NCBI RefSeq assembly: GCF_002015115.1 | Contig: NZ_MUYA01000004.1 | Span: 29,781 to 93,780 of the forward strand | Direction of reading: 5' to 3' | Source: Haemophilus paracuniculus | Lineage (GTDB): Bacteria; Pseudomonadota; Gammaproteobacteria; Enterobacterales; Pasteurellaceae | Length of the DNA: 64,000 bases | Shown here: piece after piece, positions 17,406-27,303 of the stretch | How positions within the stretch are numbered: the stretch's first letter is position 1 | How the letters are laid out: each line of letters begins with the position of its first letter | Translations under genes and position numbers: made by a program | Notes under the pieces: generated by a model | What the model saw: the letters and a program-made list of their open reading frames with translations, nothing else | Databases searched by the model: none | Told to the model about the DNA's origin: nothing

Positions 17406-19472
17406 ATGACAACACAAAACTTCCTCGCCGAGATCGGCACAGAAGAGCTGCCACCGAAGGCACTCAAAAAATTAGCGACCGCGTTTGCGGATAATGTTGA
17501 ACAAGAGTTGAACCAAGCTGGGCTTGCTTTTGAGCTGGTGCAATGGTTTGCGACCCCTCGCCGTTTGGCGGTAAAAGTGCTGGGTTTGGCGGATGCTCAA
17601 CCGAGCAAAGAGGTGGAAAAACGTGGGCCTGCGGTGGCTCAGGCGTTTGACGCTGAGGGCAAGCCGACCAAAGCCGCTGAGGGCTGGGCGAAAGGTTGTG
17701 GGATTACTGTGGATCAAGCCGATCGTATTGCCACCGACAAGGGCGAATGGTTGGTACACCGTGCCGTGATTGAAGGTCAGCCGACCAAAAATCTGTTGGT
17801 CGGCATTATCAGCAACGCCCTCGCCAAGTTGCCAATCCCGAAAACAATGCGTTGGGGCGACAAGAGCGAGCAGTTCGTCCGCCCAGTGCATACCCTTACG
17901 CTCTTATTTGGCGGCGAATTGATCGAGGGCGAGATCCTTGGCGTGAAAAGCGGCACAACCATTCGTGGACACCGTTTCTTAGGCGAGCGTCAATTCACGA
18001 TCAGCCACGCGGATCAATATCCGCAGCTACTCAAAGAAAAAGGCTCTGTGATTGCCGATTTCAATGAGCGTAAAGCGGAAATCCTTGCAAAATCTCAGGC
18101 GAAAGCGACCGCTTTGGGCGGGGTTGCGGATATTGAAGATGATTTGCTAGACGAAGTTACTTCGTTGGTGGAATACCCGAATGTGCTGACGGCGAAATTT
18201 GAAGAGCGTTTCCTCGCCGTGCCTGCGGAAGCCCTTGTTTACACAATGAAAGGCGACCAAAAATATTTCCCGATTTACGATCAAAACGGCAAATTGTTGC
18301 CACACTTTATTTTTGTGTCGAATATCAACCCTGCTGATCCAACGGCGATCATCGAGGGTAACGAAAAAGTGGTTCGCCCACGTTTGACCGATGCGGAATT
18401 TTTCTTCAAAACCGACCTGAAACAGAAATTGGAAGATCAGTTGCCACGCCTTGAAACCGTGTTATTCCAGCAACAGCTCGGCACTTTGCGTGATAAAACC
18501 GCTCGCATTGAGCAGTTAAGCGGTGCGATTGCGAAGCAAATTGGGGCGGACGAAGCCAAAGCGAAGCGTGCAGGCTTGCTCTCAAAATGTGATTTGATGA
18601 CCAATATGGTGTTTGAGTTTACCGACACCCAAGGTGTAATGGGTATGCACTATGCACGCCACGATGGCGAAGATGAAGAAGTGGCGGTGGCGTTAAATGA
18701 ACAGTATATGCCACGTTTTGCCGGCGATGAATTGCCGAAATCCTTGGTGGCTTGCTCGGTGGCGTTGGCGGATAAAATCGACACCCTCACGGGGATTTTC
18801 GGGATTGGTCAGCACCCGAAAGGCGACAAAGATCCGTTCGCCCTACGCCGTGCCGCACTTGGCGTGCTGCGGATTATTGTTGAGAAAAAACTACCGCTTG
18901 ATCTCGAAGATCTGGTTAAAACCTCGGCACAATCTTTCGGCGATAAATTAACCAATGCAAATGTGGTTGCCGATGTGGTGGACTTTATGCTCGGTCGCTT
19001 CCGTGCGTGGTATCAAGATGAGGGCATTGCGGTTGATGTGATTCAAGCGGTGCTGGCTCGCCGTCCAACTCGCCCTGCGGATTTTGATGCTCGCGTGCGT
19101 GCGGTGGCACATTTCCGCACCCTCGACAGTGCCGAAGCCCTTGCGGCGGCGAATAAACGTGTGAGCAACATTCTCGCCAAAGTGGAAACGGCAATCGGCT
19201 CGGTGGATCTCACCGCTTGCGTTGAGCCTGCGGAAAAAGCTCTCGCGGAAAGCGTGCTTGCCCTCGAAAAAGAGGTGCAACCGTTGATCGCCCAAGGCGA
19301 CTACACCGCAGTGTTGAATAAACTCGCCAACTTACGCCAGCCTGTGGATAACTTCTTCGACAACGTAATGGTGAACGCCGAAGATCCAACCTTGCGTAAC
19401 AACCGTTTAGCGATTTTGAACACCCTGCAAGCCCTGTTCTTACAGGTTGCCGATATTTCATTATTGCAATAA
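17406..19472 (+). CDS. glyS: Glycyl-tRNA synthetase beta subunit
   Basis: GlyS binds and positions tRNA-Gly for the alpha subunit. From ATG 17406 it has 688 residues (E. coli 689), starting [20 protein letters not shown], with the HD-like segment in the middle and an anticodon-binding C-terminus ending [16 protein letters not shown]. An in-frame TTG at 17376 would add ten AT-rich residues and is rejected. It is cut off from glyQ by the accessory genes, so it probably uses a promoter in or after the 16.4-17.4 kb gene. Confidence 0.97.
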   Translation: MTTQNFLAEIGTEELPPKALKKLATAFADNVEQELNQAGLAFELVQWFATPRRLAVKVLGLADAQPSKEVEKRGPAVAQAFDAEGKPTKAAEGWAKGCGITVDQADRIATDKGEWLVHRAVIEGQPTKNLLVGIISNALAKLPIPKTMRWGDKSEQFVRPVHTLTLLFGGELIEGEILGVKSGTTIRGHRFLGERQFTISHADQYPQLLKEKGSVIADFNERKAEILAKSQAKATALGGVADIEDDLLDEVTSLVEYPNVLTAKFEERFLAVPAEALVYTMKGDQKYFPIYDQNGKLLPHFIFVSNINPADPTAIIEGNEKVVRPRLTDAEFFFKTDLKQKLEDQLPRLETVLFQQQLGTLRDKTARIEQLSGAIAKQIGADEAKAKRAGLLSKCDLMTNMVFEFTDTQGVMGMHYARHDGEDEEVAVALNEQYMPRFAGDELPKSLVACSVALADKIDTLTGIFGIGQHPKGDKDPFALRRAALGVLRIIVEKKLPLDLEDLVKTSAQSFGDKLTNANVVADVVDFMLGRFRAWYQDEGIAVDVIQAVLARRPTRPADFDARVRAVAHFRTLDSAEALAAANKRVSNILAKVETAIGSVDLTACVEPAEKALAESVLALEKEVQPLIAQGDYTAVLNKLANLRQPVDNFFDNVMVNAEDPTLRNNRLAILNTLQALFLQVADISLLQ

Positions 19473-19481
19473 TTGGGCGTA

Positions 19482-19511
19482 ATCTGACCGCTTGCAAGCG
19501 GTCAGATTTTT
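19482..19511 (+). terminator. glyS terminator, perfect uptake-signal palindrome
   Basis: Two head-to-head uptake signals form a perfect 26-bp palindrome (arm ATCTGACCGCTTG) followed by TTTTTGTT. It starts 10 bp after the glyS stop. Confidence 0.85.
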
Positions 19512-19547
19512 GTTATTTTTTGCCGATCTAATTTACGAGAAAAAATA

Positions 19548-20234
19548 ATGTTGCAAGGCTATGTGATCAATTTAGATCGCCACCCACAACGCTTGGAAAA
19601 ATTTAATCAACACCCCGATGCAAAATTTTTCCAACGGATTAGTGCGGTGGATAAGTTTGATTTAGAAAAAGTGGGCGATCAGCGATTGCTATTTAATACC
19701 CAATTTTTTGAAAAGTTAATTCATCGAAAAATAACCTTTGGCGAAATTGCTTGCACCTTTTCTCATCTGCAATGCTGGCAACAAATTGCCGAAAATTCGC
19801 AACTTGCCGATCAGGATTTTGCGATTGTGGCGGAAGATGATATTTTATTGCACCCCGATTTTTCCCATTGGACGAATTTAATTATTGAGAAAATTAAAAC
19901 CAATCCCGTGGTCGAATTGGTGTTATTACATCAATTAAATCGTCCTGTTAATATGCAAAAAATTGAGGGAATGAATTTAAATTTTGCTCAATCGACTTAC
20001 CAAACAGATAATTTAGGTTCAGCCCTTTATTTAATTCGTAAACAGAAAGCAAAACAGATTTTGGCAGATTTAGATTATAAAAAACCGTTCTGGTTAGCCG
20101 ATCAATTTTCTTATTTTTGCCATTTAAATCATATTATTTTGATTAGTGAATTATTGGGCGATATTCCCAATCCACAAGATTCCGATTTAGAAACGGAACG
20201 CAATATCGCACGGCGAGAAGCCAATTTAATTTAA
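19548..20234 (+). CDS. Family 25 glycosyltransferase (lipooligosaccharide biosynthesis)
   Basis: The 228-residue protein begins MLQGYVINLDRHPQRLEKF and has KITFGEIACTFSHLQCWQQI and FAIVAEDDILLHPDF, the hallmarks of the LgtB/Lex2B-type GT25 family. These enzymes usually add galactose to outer-core lipooligosaccharide. No simple-sequence repeat is present near its start, so it is not obviously phase variable. It is more AT-rich than its neighbours. Confidence 0.87.
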   Translation: MLQGYVINLDRHPQRLEKFNQHPDAKFFQRISAVDKFDLEKVGDQRLLFNTQFFEKLIHRKITFGEIACTFSHLQCWQQIAENSQLADQDFAIVAEDDILLHPDFSHWTNLIIEKIKTNPVVELVLLHQLNRPVNMQKIEGMNLNFAQSTYQTDNLGSALYLIRKQKAKQILADLDYKKPFWLADQFSYFCHLNHIILISELLGDIPNPQDSDLETERNIARREANLI

Positions 20235-20253
20235 AACATAAGAGGTAAATACA

Positions 20254-20538
20254 ATGTCTAAACAAATGTTATTTAGCAACCATTGGAATGTACGCGTAAG
20301 CGACCCAGGTGAAGAGGGCAACGTTAATCACTTTTTTGAAACGGTTTATTTAACCCTCACTGCCGAAACTCAAAATGGTAAAACCATTTATGAATTTATT
20401 CGTAAAGTGGAAGATGAAATTAAAATCGAACGTCAATTCGATCAAGTTGATCTCTTATTTGAATTTTTAGGCGAATATCTCAGCCCTGTTTCCTTAGGGA
20501 ATGTTGGGGTTAAAATTGGTCAATTAGGTTTGGCTTAA
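20254..20538 (+). CDS. Small protein of unknown function
   Basis: This 94-residue acidic protein starts MSKQMLFSNHWNVRVSDPGE and contains an EFIRKVEDEIKIERQFDQVD stretch. It has no signal peptide or membrane helix. AAGAGGT precedes the ATG, the spacing to the GT25 gene is 19 bp, and a strong terminator follows, so it is a real gene. I do not recognise the family. Confidence 0.7.
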   Translation: MSKQMLFSNHWNVRVSDPGEEGNVNHFFETVYLTLTAETQNGKTIYEFIRKVEDEIKIERQFDQVDLLFEFLGEYLSPVSLGNVGVKIGQLGLA

Positions 20539-20546
20539 AAAATAAA

Positions 20547-20577
20547 AAAAACCGAACGTAACTGTTCGGTTTTTTTA
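20547..20577 (+). terminator. Rho-independent terminator
   Basis: ACCGAAC-gtaact-GTTCGGT with TTTTTT after it and an A-run before it, 9 bp after the preceding stop. Confidence 0.9.
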
Positions 20578-20638
20578 TACTTAAAAATAGGCTTTGCAAG
20601 GGGTAGGATTTTTAAAAATTTTGCCTTTTATTTTAAAA

Positions 20639-21580
20639 TTAGAATAATGCCTCAATCCGCATAAATGCACCGATTGAATGTTTACGATTTAAATCTCGAT
20701 TATTATAGAAATTTAATTCAGGCTCGATAAATAACCAGTCGTGATAAATTGGTTGTCGCCAGTTAATAAAAGGTCCGTACTTCATCAATTTAAAATCTTT
20801 TTTACTGACTTGCCCACCCGCAAAAATCCCATAATTTAACCGCTTGTAACCCGCAAAATTATGTTGGCGATAAAGGCTGTTTCCCCAATATTTTAATTCA
20901 TCAATATCTTTGGTGTATTGAAAATAAACGATATTGGCAAAATGGCGATTTTCCGTTTCATTAAAACGGTTTTCAAAATTGGTGCGTAAATAATGTTTGC
21001 TGTTAATGCCGTAGCGGTAAATTTGTTCTAAACGGGTGCTGAATTGATCCGTCCATTGCCACACTTTATTCGCTTTAAAACGCAGATAAACATCGCCGCC
21101 TGAACGTAAACCGAGATCAAGATCCGTGTCGATCCCAAGCTGTTTTACCCCCTGCGACCAACGCAAAGCAATGGAACTGTTACTTTCGCGGGCTTGTTTG
21201 CGGTCGTAATTTTTGTTGGGATCGAGGTGATCATAGTTACGCACGAGGCGGTTTTTATCTTTGGTTTCGTCATCCAAGTTATCATCGCCAAACACCAAAT
21301 TCAGGCGTTGTTTTAGCACGGGCAGCTTGATTTTGCCGCGAATACGAGGTTTGATCGAATAGCCGTCATAGCGATTCCATTCGTTGTCCAACATTACACG
21401 CAAGCCTGCGGAAGCGGGGCGATTTGGGTCAGGTTCGCCAAGCCAAGCGTTGATATTATTCGACCATTGATGCAAAGTAGTTTTTAGGCTTTCTCGTTTA
21501 TGATCCGCCCAAGTCGGCTCAGCAAAAGCGGTGTTCGCCACTAACAACACGGCAGGAAAAATGATTTTGGCTTGATTCAT
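20639..21580 (-). CDS. Putative outer-membrane beta-barrel protein
   Basis: From ATG 21580 the protein has 313 residues, with a signal peptide ending NTAFA-EP. GAGGGATCG precedes this start; the in-frame ATG at 21616 is not supported. The mature part has many alternating aromatic and polar strands (for example LNLVFGDDNLDD, IALRWSQGVKQLGID, DVYLRFKANKVWQW) and ends in ALF, a C-terminal phenylalanine typical of barrel proteins. I cannot name the substrate. Confidence 0.72.
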   Translation of the reverse strand: MNQAKIIFPAVLLVANTAFAEPTWADHKRESLKTTLHQWSNNINAWLGEPDPNRPASAGLRVMLDNEWNRYDGYSIKPRIRGKIKLPVLKQRLNLVFGDDNLDDETKDKNRLVRNYDHLDPNKNYDRKQARESNSSIALRWSQGVKQLGIDTDLDLGLRSGGDVYLRFKANKVWQWTDQFSTRLEQIYRYGINSKHYLRTNFENRFNETENRHFANIVYFQYTKDIDELKYWGNSLYRQHNFAGYKRLNYGIFAGGQVSKKDFKLMKYGPFINWRQPIYHDWLFIEPELNFYNNRDLNRKHSIGAFMRIEALF

Positions 21581-21697
21581 CAGCGATCCCTCAGCGAGTA
21601 AAATTGGCGAGATCATAACCTAAAATGTGTGGGTTCGCTTGTAATTTCTTCTAAAAATGCCATACTTCGCAAAAAATTTTTAAAATAAGGAAGCAAT

Positions 21698-22522
21698 ATG
21701 CAATTCTCAAAAATGCACGGGCTAGGCAACGATTTTATGGTGATTGACGGCGTAACTCAGAGCGTTTATTTAACCGATGAGATCATCCGGAAATTGGCGG
21801 ATCGCCACCGTGGGATCGGCTTCGATCAACTTTTATTGGTTGAGCCACCTTACGATCCCGATCTCGATTTCCACTATCGCATTTTCAACGCAGACGGTAG
21901 CGAAGTGTCCCAATGTGGCAACGGGGCGAGATGTTTTGCCCGTTTCGTTACCCTCAAAGGGCTGACTAATAAACAAGATATTCACGTCAGCACCGCCAAA
22001 GGCAAAATGGTGTTGAGCTTGCAAGAAAACGATCAAGTTCGAGTGAATATGGGCGAGCCGATTTGGGAACCTGCTCAAATTCCGTTTACCGCCAATAAAT
22101 TTGAGAAAAACTACATTTTACGCACCGAGATTCAAACGGTGCTGTGCGGCGTGGTGTCAATGGGAAATCCCCATTGCGTGCTACAAGTGGACGATATCGC
22201 CACCGCCAACGTGTTGGAATTAGGGGCGTTGCTCGAATCTCACGAGCGTTTTCCCGAGCGAGCCAACATCGGTTTTATGCAGGTGATCAACCGCAACCAC
22301 ATCAAACTACGCGTGTTTGAGCGAGGGGCGGGCGAAACCCAAGCCTGTGGCAGCGGGGCGTGCGGGGCGGTGGCAGTCGGCATTATGCAGGGTGTGCTGG
22401 ATAGCAAGGTGCAGGTCGATTTACCTGGCGGAACGCTGCACATCGAATGGAACGGCGTGGGTAATCCGCTGTTTATGACGGGCGATGCCACCCACATTTA
22501 TGACGGCTACATTCGCCTTTAA
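21698..22522 (+). CDS. dapF: Diaminopimelate epimerase
   Basis: DapF interconverts LL- and meso-diaminopimelate for lysine and peptidoglycan. The 274-residue protein has both catalytic cysteines in [13 protein letters not shown] and [29 protein letters not shown] near the start is typical. TAAGGAAGCAAT gives a good ribosome binding site. Confidence 0.97.
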   Translation: MQFSKMHGLGNDFMVIDGVTQSVYLTDEIIRKLADRHRGIGFDQLLLVEPPYDPDLDFHYRIFNADGSEVSQCGNGARCFARFVTLKGLTNKQDIHVSTAKGKMVLSLQENDQVRVNMGEPIWEPAQIPFTANKFEKNYILRTEIQTVLCGVVSMGNPHCVLQVDDIATANVLELGALLESHERFPERANIGFMQVINRNHIKLRVFERGAGETQACGSGACGAVAVGIMQGVLDSKVQVDLPGGTLHIEWNGVGNPLFMTGDATHIYDGYIRL

Positions 22523-22561
22523 TTTGCCGAAAAATTTGGCGAAATCTTACCGCTTGTTGCA

Positions 22562-22590
22562 TTGTCAGCCTGCGGAACTTTCTGTATAAT
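22562..22590 (+). promoter_or_regulatory. rpoZ-spoT promoter
   Basis: TTGTCA (22562-22567) and a perfect TATAAT (22585-22590) are 17 bp apart, 46 bp before the rpoZ start. Confidence 0.65.
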
Positions 22591-22635
22591 TCTCAATCTT
22601 TTTCATTGATAGAACCGCATATTTTGGAGTAGATA

Positions 22636-22917
22636 ATGGCTCGTGTAACCGTACAAGAAGCCGCCGACATCATCGGCAACCGTTTTGATTTAATTTTGAC
22701 CGCGGCACGCCGTGCAAGACAACTTCAACTCAACACCCGTGAAGCCCTTGTGCCAGAAGAAAACGATAAACCAACGGTGATCGCATTGCGTGAAATTGAA
22801 GCAGGCTTAATTAACAGCGAAATTATGGATCAATTTGAAAATAACGATGCAATCCAACAAGAAATTGCCGAAAAAGAAGCCATTTCATTCTTAGCGGATA
22901 TTCAAGCGAACGCTTAA
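22636..22917 (+). CDS. rpoZ: RNA polymerase omega subunit
   Basis: Omega assists assembly of RNA polymerase and contributes to the ppGpp site. The 93-residue protein starts [20 protein letters not shown] and has [11 protein letters not shown], matching the family. spoT follows, as in E. coli. Confidence 0.97.
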   Translation: MARVTVQEAADIIGNRFDLILTAARRARQLQLNTREALVPEENDKPTVIALREIEAGLINSEIMDQFENNDAIQQEIAEKEAISFLADIQANA

Positions 22918-23037
22918 TCATCAAAATTTCTTATTTCTGAATGGATAATTGACAAGAAACAAAGTTTCGCCCTCTACAAGCGGTAACATTTGTGATAATT
23001 TTCAATTATCCATTTTTTTATTTTTAACAGGTGTAAC

Positions 23038-24747
23038 GTGTATCTTTTTCAACCTCTTAACCAGATTATTCAAGGCTATTTACCTGCCGATAAAATCGAA
23101 TTAGTCGAACGTGCCTTTGTGGTGGCGAGAGATGCTCACGAGGGGCAAACCCGTTCCAGTGGCGAGCCTTACATTACTCACCCCGTGGCGGTGGCGTGCA
23201 TTATTGCCGAAATGAAACTCGACCACGAAGCGGTAATGGCAGCCCTGCTGCACGATGTGATTGAAGATACCCCTTACACCCAAGAACAGCTTGCCGCCGA
23301 ATTTGGCACGAGCGTAGCGGAAATTGTGCAGGGCGTGTCGAAGCTCGACAAACTCAAATTCCGCACCCGCCAAGAGGCGGAAGTGGCAAATTTCCGCAAA
23401 ATGATTTTGGCGATGACCAAAGACATTCGTGTGGTGTTAATCAAACTTGCCGACCGCACCCACAATATGCGAACCCTCGGCTCACTTCGCCCCGACAAAC
23501 GCCGCCGCATCGCCAAAGAAACCCTCGAAATTTACAGCCCCCTCGCCCATCGTTTAGGCATTGAACACCTTAAAAACGAACTGGAAGATCTCTGCTTAGA
23601 AGCGATCTATCCACATCGCTACCGCGTTTTAAAATTAGCGATTGAAATGGCTCGTAACACCCGCCAAGATCTGATCGCCAAAATTACCCACGAAATTGAA
23701 CAACGCCTACACGAAGTGGGGATTCCTTGTCGCGTTTATGGCAAAGAAAAGCACCTCTACGCCCTCTACCAAAAAATGCTACAACGGGATCAGCATTTCC
23801 ATTCGATTTTGGATATTTATGCGTTCCGTGTGGTGGTGGAAAATGTCGATAATTGCTACCGCACCCTCGGGCAAATGCACGCCCTCTACAAGCCTCGCCC
23901 ACAAGGGATCAAAGACTACATCGCCGTGCCAAAAACCAACGGCTACCAATCGTTACACACCTCAATGATCGGGCATAAAGGCGTGCCGATTGATGTACAA
24001 ATTCGCACCGAAGAAATGGATCAAATGGCAACTCTCGGCGTTGCCGCATTCTGGCGTTACAGCGAACAGCTACAAGCCACTAGCGTGCAACAAAAAGCCC
24101 AACGTTGGCTGCAAAGCATTGTCGAATTGCAACAAAGTGCGGGCAACTCACAAGAATTTATCGAAAGCGTCAAATCTGACCTCTTTTCCGATGATATTTA
24201 CGTTTTCACCCCGAAAGGACGGATCGTGGAACTGCCTGCCCACGCCACGGCGATTGACTTCGCCTATGCGGTACATTCCGACATCGGCGATCAATGTGTC
24301 GGGGCGGTGGTGGATCGCAACCCTTACCCACTCTCTCAACCGCTTAAATCAGGGCAAACCGTGGAAATCTTGATTGAGCAAGGGCATTGCCCGAATCCGC
24401 ACTGGCTGAAATTTGTGGTAAGTGCCAAAGCTAAGGCAAGAATCCGCCACGCCCTCAAAATCCAGCAAGAACAAGCGGTCAGTTCCGATGAAATTTCCAC
24501 CCAAGTAGCGGAAATGGAAACGGACATCGTCCTCAAAATCCGCCACCAAGCAGGAATTTTGGCAAGTATTACTTCCACTATTGCCACAATGAACGGCAAT
24601 ATCGTCAGCATTCAAAGCGAACCGACCAACGAAGAAAATATCTTTAAATTAAATTTAAAAATCAGCGTAACCGACAACGCCCACTATTATTTAATTTTAA
24701 GAAAATTATTAAATTTAACGGGCGTAGTCAAAGCCGAAAAAGCATAA
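23038..24747 (+). CDS. spoT: SpoT-type ppGpp hydrolase/synthetase lacking helical and zinc-finger domains
   Basis: The start is a GTG at 23038, giving MYLFQPLNQIIQGYLPADKI, which aligns with E. coli SpoT residue 1. HD hydrolase motifs (EPYITHPVAVAC, AALLHDVIEDT), the synthetase region (YKPRPQGIKDYIAVPKTNGY), and the TGS domain (DIYVFTPKGRIVELPAHATA) are intact. After FVVSAKAKARIRHALK the protein goes, through a short linker, directly to a C-terminal ACT domain (DIVLKIRHQAGILASITSTI). It is 569 residues against about 702 in E. coli, so the helical and Cys-rich (KCCRPIPGD) domains are missing. The reading frame is clean, so this is a deletion, not a frameshift. Confidence 0.93.
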   Translation: MYLFQPLNQIIQGYLPADKIELVERAFVVARDAHEGQTRSSGEPYITHPVAVACIIAEMKLDHEAVMAALLHDVIEDTPYTQEQLAAEFGTSVAEIVQGVSKLDKLKFRTRQEAEVANFRKMILAMTKDIRVVLIKLADRTHNMRTLGSLRPDKRRRIAKETLEIYSPLAHRLGIEHLKNELEDLCLEAIYPHRYRVLKLAIEMARNTRQDLIAKITHEIEQRLHEVGIPCRVYGKEKHLYALYQKMLQRDQHFHSILDIYAFRVVVENVDNCYRTLGQMHALYKPRPQGIKDYIAVPKTNGYQSLHTSMIGHKGVPIDVQIRTEEMDQMATLGVAAFWRYSEQLQATSVQQKAQRWLQSIVELQQSAGNSQEFIESVKSDLFSDDIYVFTPKGRIVELPAHATAIDFAYAVHSDIGDQCVGAVVDRNPYPLSQPLKSGQTVEILIEQGHCPNPHWLKFVVSAKAKARIRHALKIQQEQAVSSDEISTQVAEMETDIVLKIRHQAGILASITSTIATMNGNIVSIQSEPTNEENIFKLNLKISVTDNAHYYLILRKLLNLTGVVKAEKA

Positions 24748-24752
24748 TCACC

Positions 24753-24777
24753 AAACGGGGCATTGCCCCGTTTTCTG
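24753..24777 (+). terminator. spoT terminator
   Basis: AAACGGGGC-at-TGCCCCGTTTTCTG stem starts 5 bp after the spoT stop. Confidence 0.85.
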
Positions 24778-24814
24778 TTTACTGAGATCAAGGGGGAGGA
24801 TTTTTGAAAATTTC

Positions 24815-25636
24815 TTACCTCAGCAACCTCTGGCACTTTGGGCAGTAGTAGGTGTTGCGTTGTCCGATGATTTTGGCTTCTATCGGGGTGCCGCAGTCGT
24901 TGCAGGGTTCGCCTTTGCGTCCGTAAACTTGTAGCACTTGGGCGAAGTAGCCGGGTTTGCCGTTGGGTTGGATAAAATCTTTGAGGGTCGTTCCGCCTTG
25001 CAAAATGGCTTTGGTTAGCACTTGCTTGATGACTGTTACCAACCGTTCGCACTGTTTTTGGGTGAGGTTTTGGGTGGCGAGGTCGGGGTGAATGCCTGCC
25101 ATAAATAGGGATTCGCAGGCGTAGATGTTGCCCACGCCGACCACCACTTCGTTATTCATTATGAAATTTTTGACCGCCACGGTTTTATTGCGGCTTTTTT
25201 GCCATAAGTAACCGCTTGTAAAGGCGTCGGAAAGCGGTTCAACCCCTAATTTGGCGAGCAGGGGCGACTGTTCCGCCTTTTCCGCCCAGATCCACGCCCC
25301 GAATTTGCGAGGGTCGTTATAACGCAGGATCGTACCGCTTGCGGTTTCCAGATCAACGTGATCGTGCTTGCCAACGGGGTGTGAATGATCTTGCAAGATA
25401 CTCAACGATCCCGACATTCCCAAATGCACCAAAATATCCCCTTGATTGGTGCGGATAATCAGATATTTGGCTCGCCGTTCCACCGCCAAAATTTCTGCCC
25501 CTTGCAGTTGCGATAATTCAGGGCTGACCGCCCAGCGTAATTTGGGCTGGCGGACGATGATTTGCTTGATTTTTTCGCCGACTAAATAGGGCGATACGCC
25601 TCGCACGCTGGTTTCGACTTCGGGTAATTCTGGCAT
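24815..25636 (-). CDS. mutM: Formamidopyrimidine-DNA glycosylase
   Basis: MutM removes 8-oxoguanine and nicks the abasic site. The 273-residue protein begins [14 protein letters not shown] with catalytic Pro2 and Glu3, has the H2TH region [18 protein letters not shown], and ends in a zinc finger with CNDCG and CPKCQ. GGAAACCAAAATG gives the ribosome binding site. Confidence 0.97.
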   Translation of the reverse strand: MPELPEVETSVRGVSPYLVGEKIKQIIVRQPKLRWAVSPELSQLQGAEILAVERRAKYLIIRTNQGDILVHLGMSGSLSILQDHSHPVGKHDHVDLETASGTILRYNDPRKFGAWIWAEKAEQSPLLAKLGVEPLSDAFTSGYLWQKSRNKTVAVKNFIMNNEVVVGVGNIYACESLFMAGIHPDLATQNLTQKQCERLVTVIKQVLTKAILQGGTTLKDFIQPNGKPGYFAQVLQVYGRKGEPCNDCGTPIEAKIIGQRNTYYCPKCQRLLR

Positions 25637-25653
25637 TTTGGTTTCCTTTTCCT

Positions 25654-25682
25654 AAAAAAATCGACAGGCGAACCTGTCGATA
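25654..25682 (-). terminator. brnQ terminator
   Basis: ATCGACAGG-cgaa-CCTGTCGAT with seven A on its left, which read as a T-run on the minus strand, so it ends brnQ transcription before mutM. Confidence 0.8.
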
Positions 25683-25686
25683 ATGA

Positions 25687-26976
25687 TTATTTTCTGGCGG
25701 ATAGTTTAGCAAAAATTGAGCCAAACACCACGCCCCCGACCGCAAACGGCAGCCATTCCATTGAATAGTTTTTGAGCGGTAAGGCTTCGGTAAAGCCCAC
25801 GCCCAGCACCGATAAAATCGAAATCAGGCTGACAATCGCGAGGGTCAAACGCTGGGCGACAAGCGGTATCTTTACCAAAATATTTAACGCCAGCATTAGC
25901 ATTACCGTCATTGCAATCGGGTAGAGAATCAGCAACATCGGGATCGATTTGCTGATCACGGCGGTCAAGCCTTGATTGGCAATCGCAAAACTAATCAGCA
26001 CGAATAAAATCACGAAAGCACGGTAAGAAATTTTCGGCAACAGTTCGTGAAAGTATTCGCTTACCGACACCGCCAGCCCTACGGTAGTGGTTAAGCAGGC
26101 GAGGGAAACGATAATGCCGAGCAGGGTTCGCCCTAATTCGCCAAAGGCTTGGGCGGTTACGCTGTTCAAAATATAGGTGCCGACATCTTGATTTTTGGCG
26201 GCGAGATCCGCCAAGGTTTCGGCACTGATTGGCAAGTGGTTGCCGATCCAACCGAGGGACGTGTAAATAATCGCCAACGCTACCGCTGCCACCACGCCAG
26301 CGAGGGCGGTTTGTTTGGCGAGTGCCGATGGCGGCACACCTTTGGCTTTGATCGCGTTAATCACAATCACTGAAAACGCAAGGGCAGCGAGGGCGTCCAT
26401 TGTTTGATAGCCCTCTAACATACCGCTTGCAAAGTAGGCTTTTTCGGTGGGATTTGGCAAGGGTTCATTCCCCGAAAGCAGAAAATAGGCTTGCACCACA
26501 AGGGCGAGGATCGAGAGGATCAACACGGGGGTTAAAATTGAGCCAATGCGATCCACCATTTTGGACGGGTTGAGGCTCAACCAAAGTGCCACCGCAAAAT
26601 AGCCAGAGCTGAAAAGAAAGAGGGAAAGGCTGTCGGGCTGCCCTAAAAATGGTACAACCGCCATTTCGTAAGCGGTCGCCCCTGTGCGAGGGCCGGCGAA
26701 GAAAGGCCCGATCGCAAGATAAATCGCCACCAAAAAGGCGATCGAAAAGTAAGGGCTGATTTTGTTGAGGGCGGCTTTGTATCCCCCTTCATAAAAGGCA
26801 CTCACCACAATGCCGAGCAACGGCAAGCCAATGCCGGTTAAGACGAAGCCTGAAATCGCAGGCAAAAACGCCGTTCCGCTTTCAAGCCCGAGTTTTGGCG
26901 GAAAGATAAGATTCCCCGCCCCGAAAAAAATGGCAAACAGCATAAAGCCGACCACGAGGGTATTTTTGTTCATCAT
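25687..26976 (-). CDS. brnQ: Branched-chain amino acid transport system II carrier
   Basis: BrnQ is a cation-coupled importer of leucine, isoleucine and valine. The 429-residue protein has about 12 membrane helices and the family phrases FAIFFGAGNLIFPPKLGL, GPFFAGPRTGATAYEMAVVP and GMLEGYQTMDALAALAF. The second codon is also Met, so the start is 26976 or 26973. Confidence 0.93.
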   Translation of the reverse strand: MMNKNTLVVGFMLFAIFFGAGNLIFPPKLGLESGTAFLPAISGFVLTGIGLPLLGIVVSAFYEGGYKAALNKISPYFSIAFLVAIYLAIGPFFAGPRTGATAYEMAVVPFLGQPDSLSLFLFSSGYFAVALWLSLNPSKMVDRIGSILTPVLILSILALVVQAYFLLSGNEPLPNPTEKAYFASGMLEGYQTMDALAALAFSVIVINAIKAKGVPPSALAKQTALAGVVAAVALAIIYTSLGWIGNHLPISAETLADLAAKNQDVGTYILNSVTAQAFGELGRTLLGIIVSLACLTTTVGLAVSVSEYFHELLPKISYRAFVILFVLISFAIANQGLTAVISKSIPMLLILYPIAMTVMLMLALNILVKIPLVAQRLTLAIVSLISILSVLGVGFTEALPLKNYSMEWLPFAVGGVVFGSIFAKLSARK

Positions 26977-27064
26977 TTACACACACATTATTGTTCAAAA
27001 GGGAAGGCTGGTTGAGCATTTTCCTTTTGAGCGTTAGAAAATAAAAAAACGTAGAGTTTATGCA

Positions 27065-27128
27065 CTCTCACCGATTTTGGGCGAGAGACAGATTAAAATG
27101 CGTTCAGCATTTTAATCATAGAGAGGGC
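27065..27128 (-). repeat. Two-hairpin palindromic repeat, locus 2 copy a
   Basis: On the minus strand the inner stem is GATTAAAATGC, loop TGAAC, GCATTTTAATC, then TGTCTCTCGCCC. The outer hairpin is degenerate here (CCCAAAATCGGTGAGAG). It lies in opposite orientation to the 27158 copy. Confidence 0.7.
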
Positions 27129-27157
27129 AACAAGCGGTAAGATTTCCGCCAATTTTT

Positions 27158-27221
27158 CCCTCTCCCTGATTTTTCTTCTTCACGAAGAAAAATCTGTCCC
27201 TATCCCGCAAGCGGTAGAGGG
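27158..27221 (+). repeat. Two-hairpin palindromic repeat, locus 2 copy b
   Basis: CCCTCTCCCT precedes the inner stem GATTTTTCTTC, loop TTCAC, GAAGAAAAATC, then TGTCCCTATCCC and an outer hairpin ending GGTAGAGGG. An uptake-signal-like GCAAGCGGT has formed in the outer loop. Confidence 0.75.
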
Positions 27222-27303
27222 TAACATTGTGCTACGAGGAAAATAAAAAAAGAAATGCCGAATTTTTTACGGAAAATTCGGCGAAATCCGACCGCTTGCA
27301 CGG

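Larger units (their letters stand above)
26977..27303. other. Gene-free stretch with repeat pair and uptake signals
   Basis: I see no coding sequence. The region holds two oppositely oriented copies of the two-hairpin repeat (27065 and 27158), a canonical uptake signal between them, and a further inverted A/T element with an uptake signal just before the fabG stop (AATTCGGCGAAATCCGACCGCTTGC). Confidence 0.7.
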
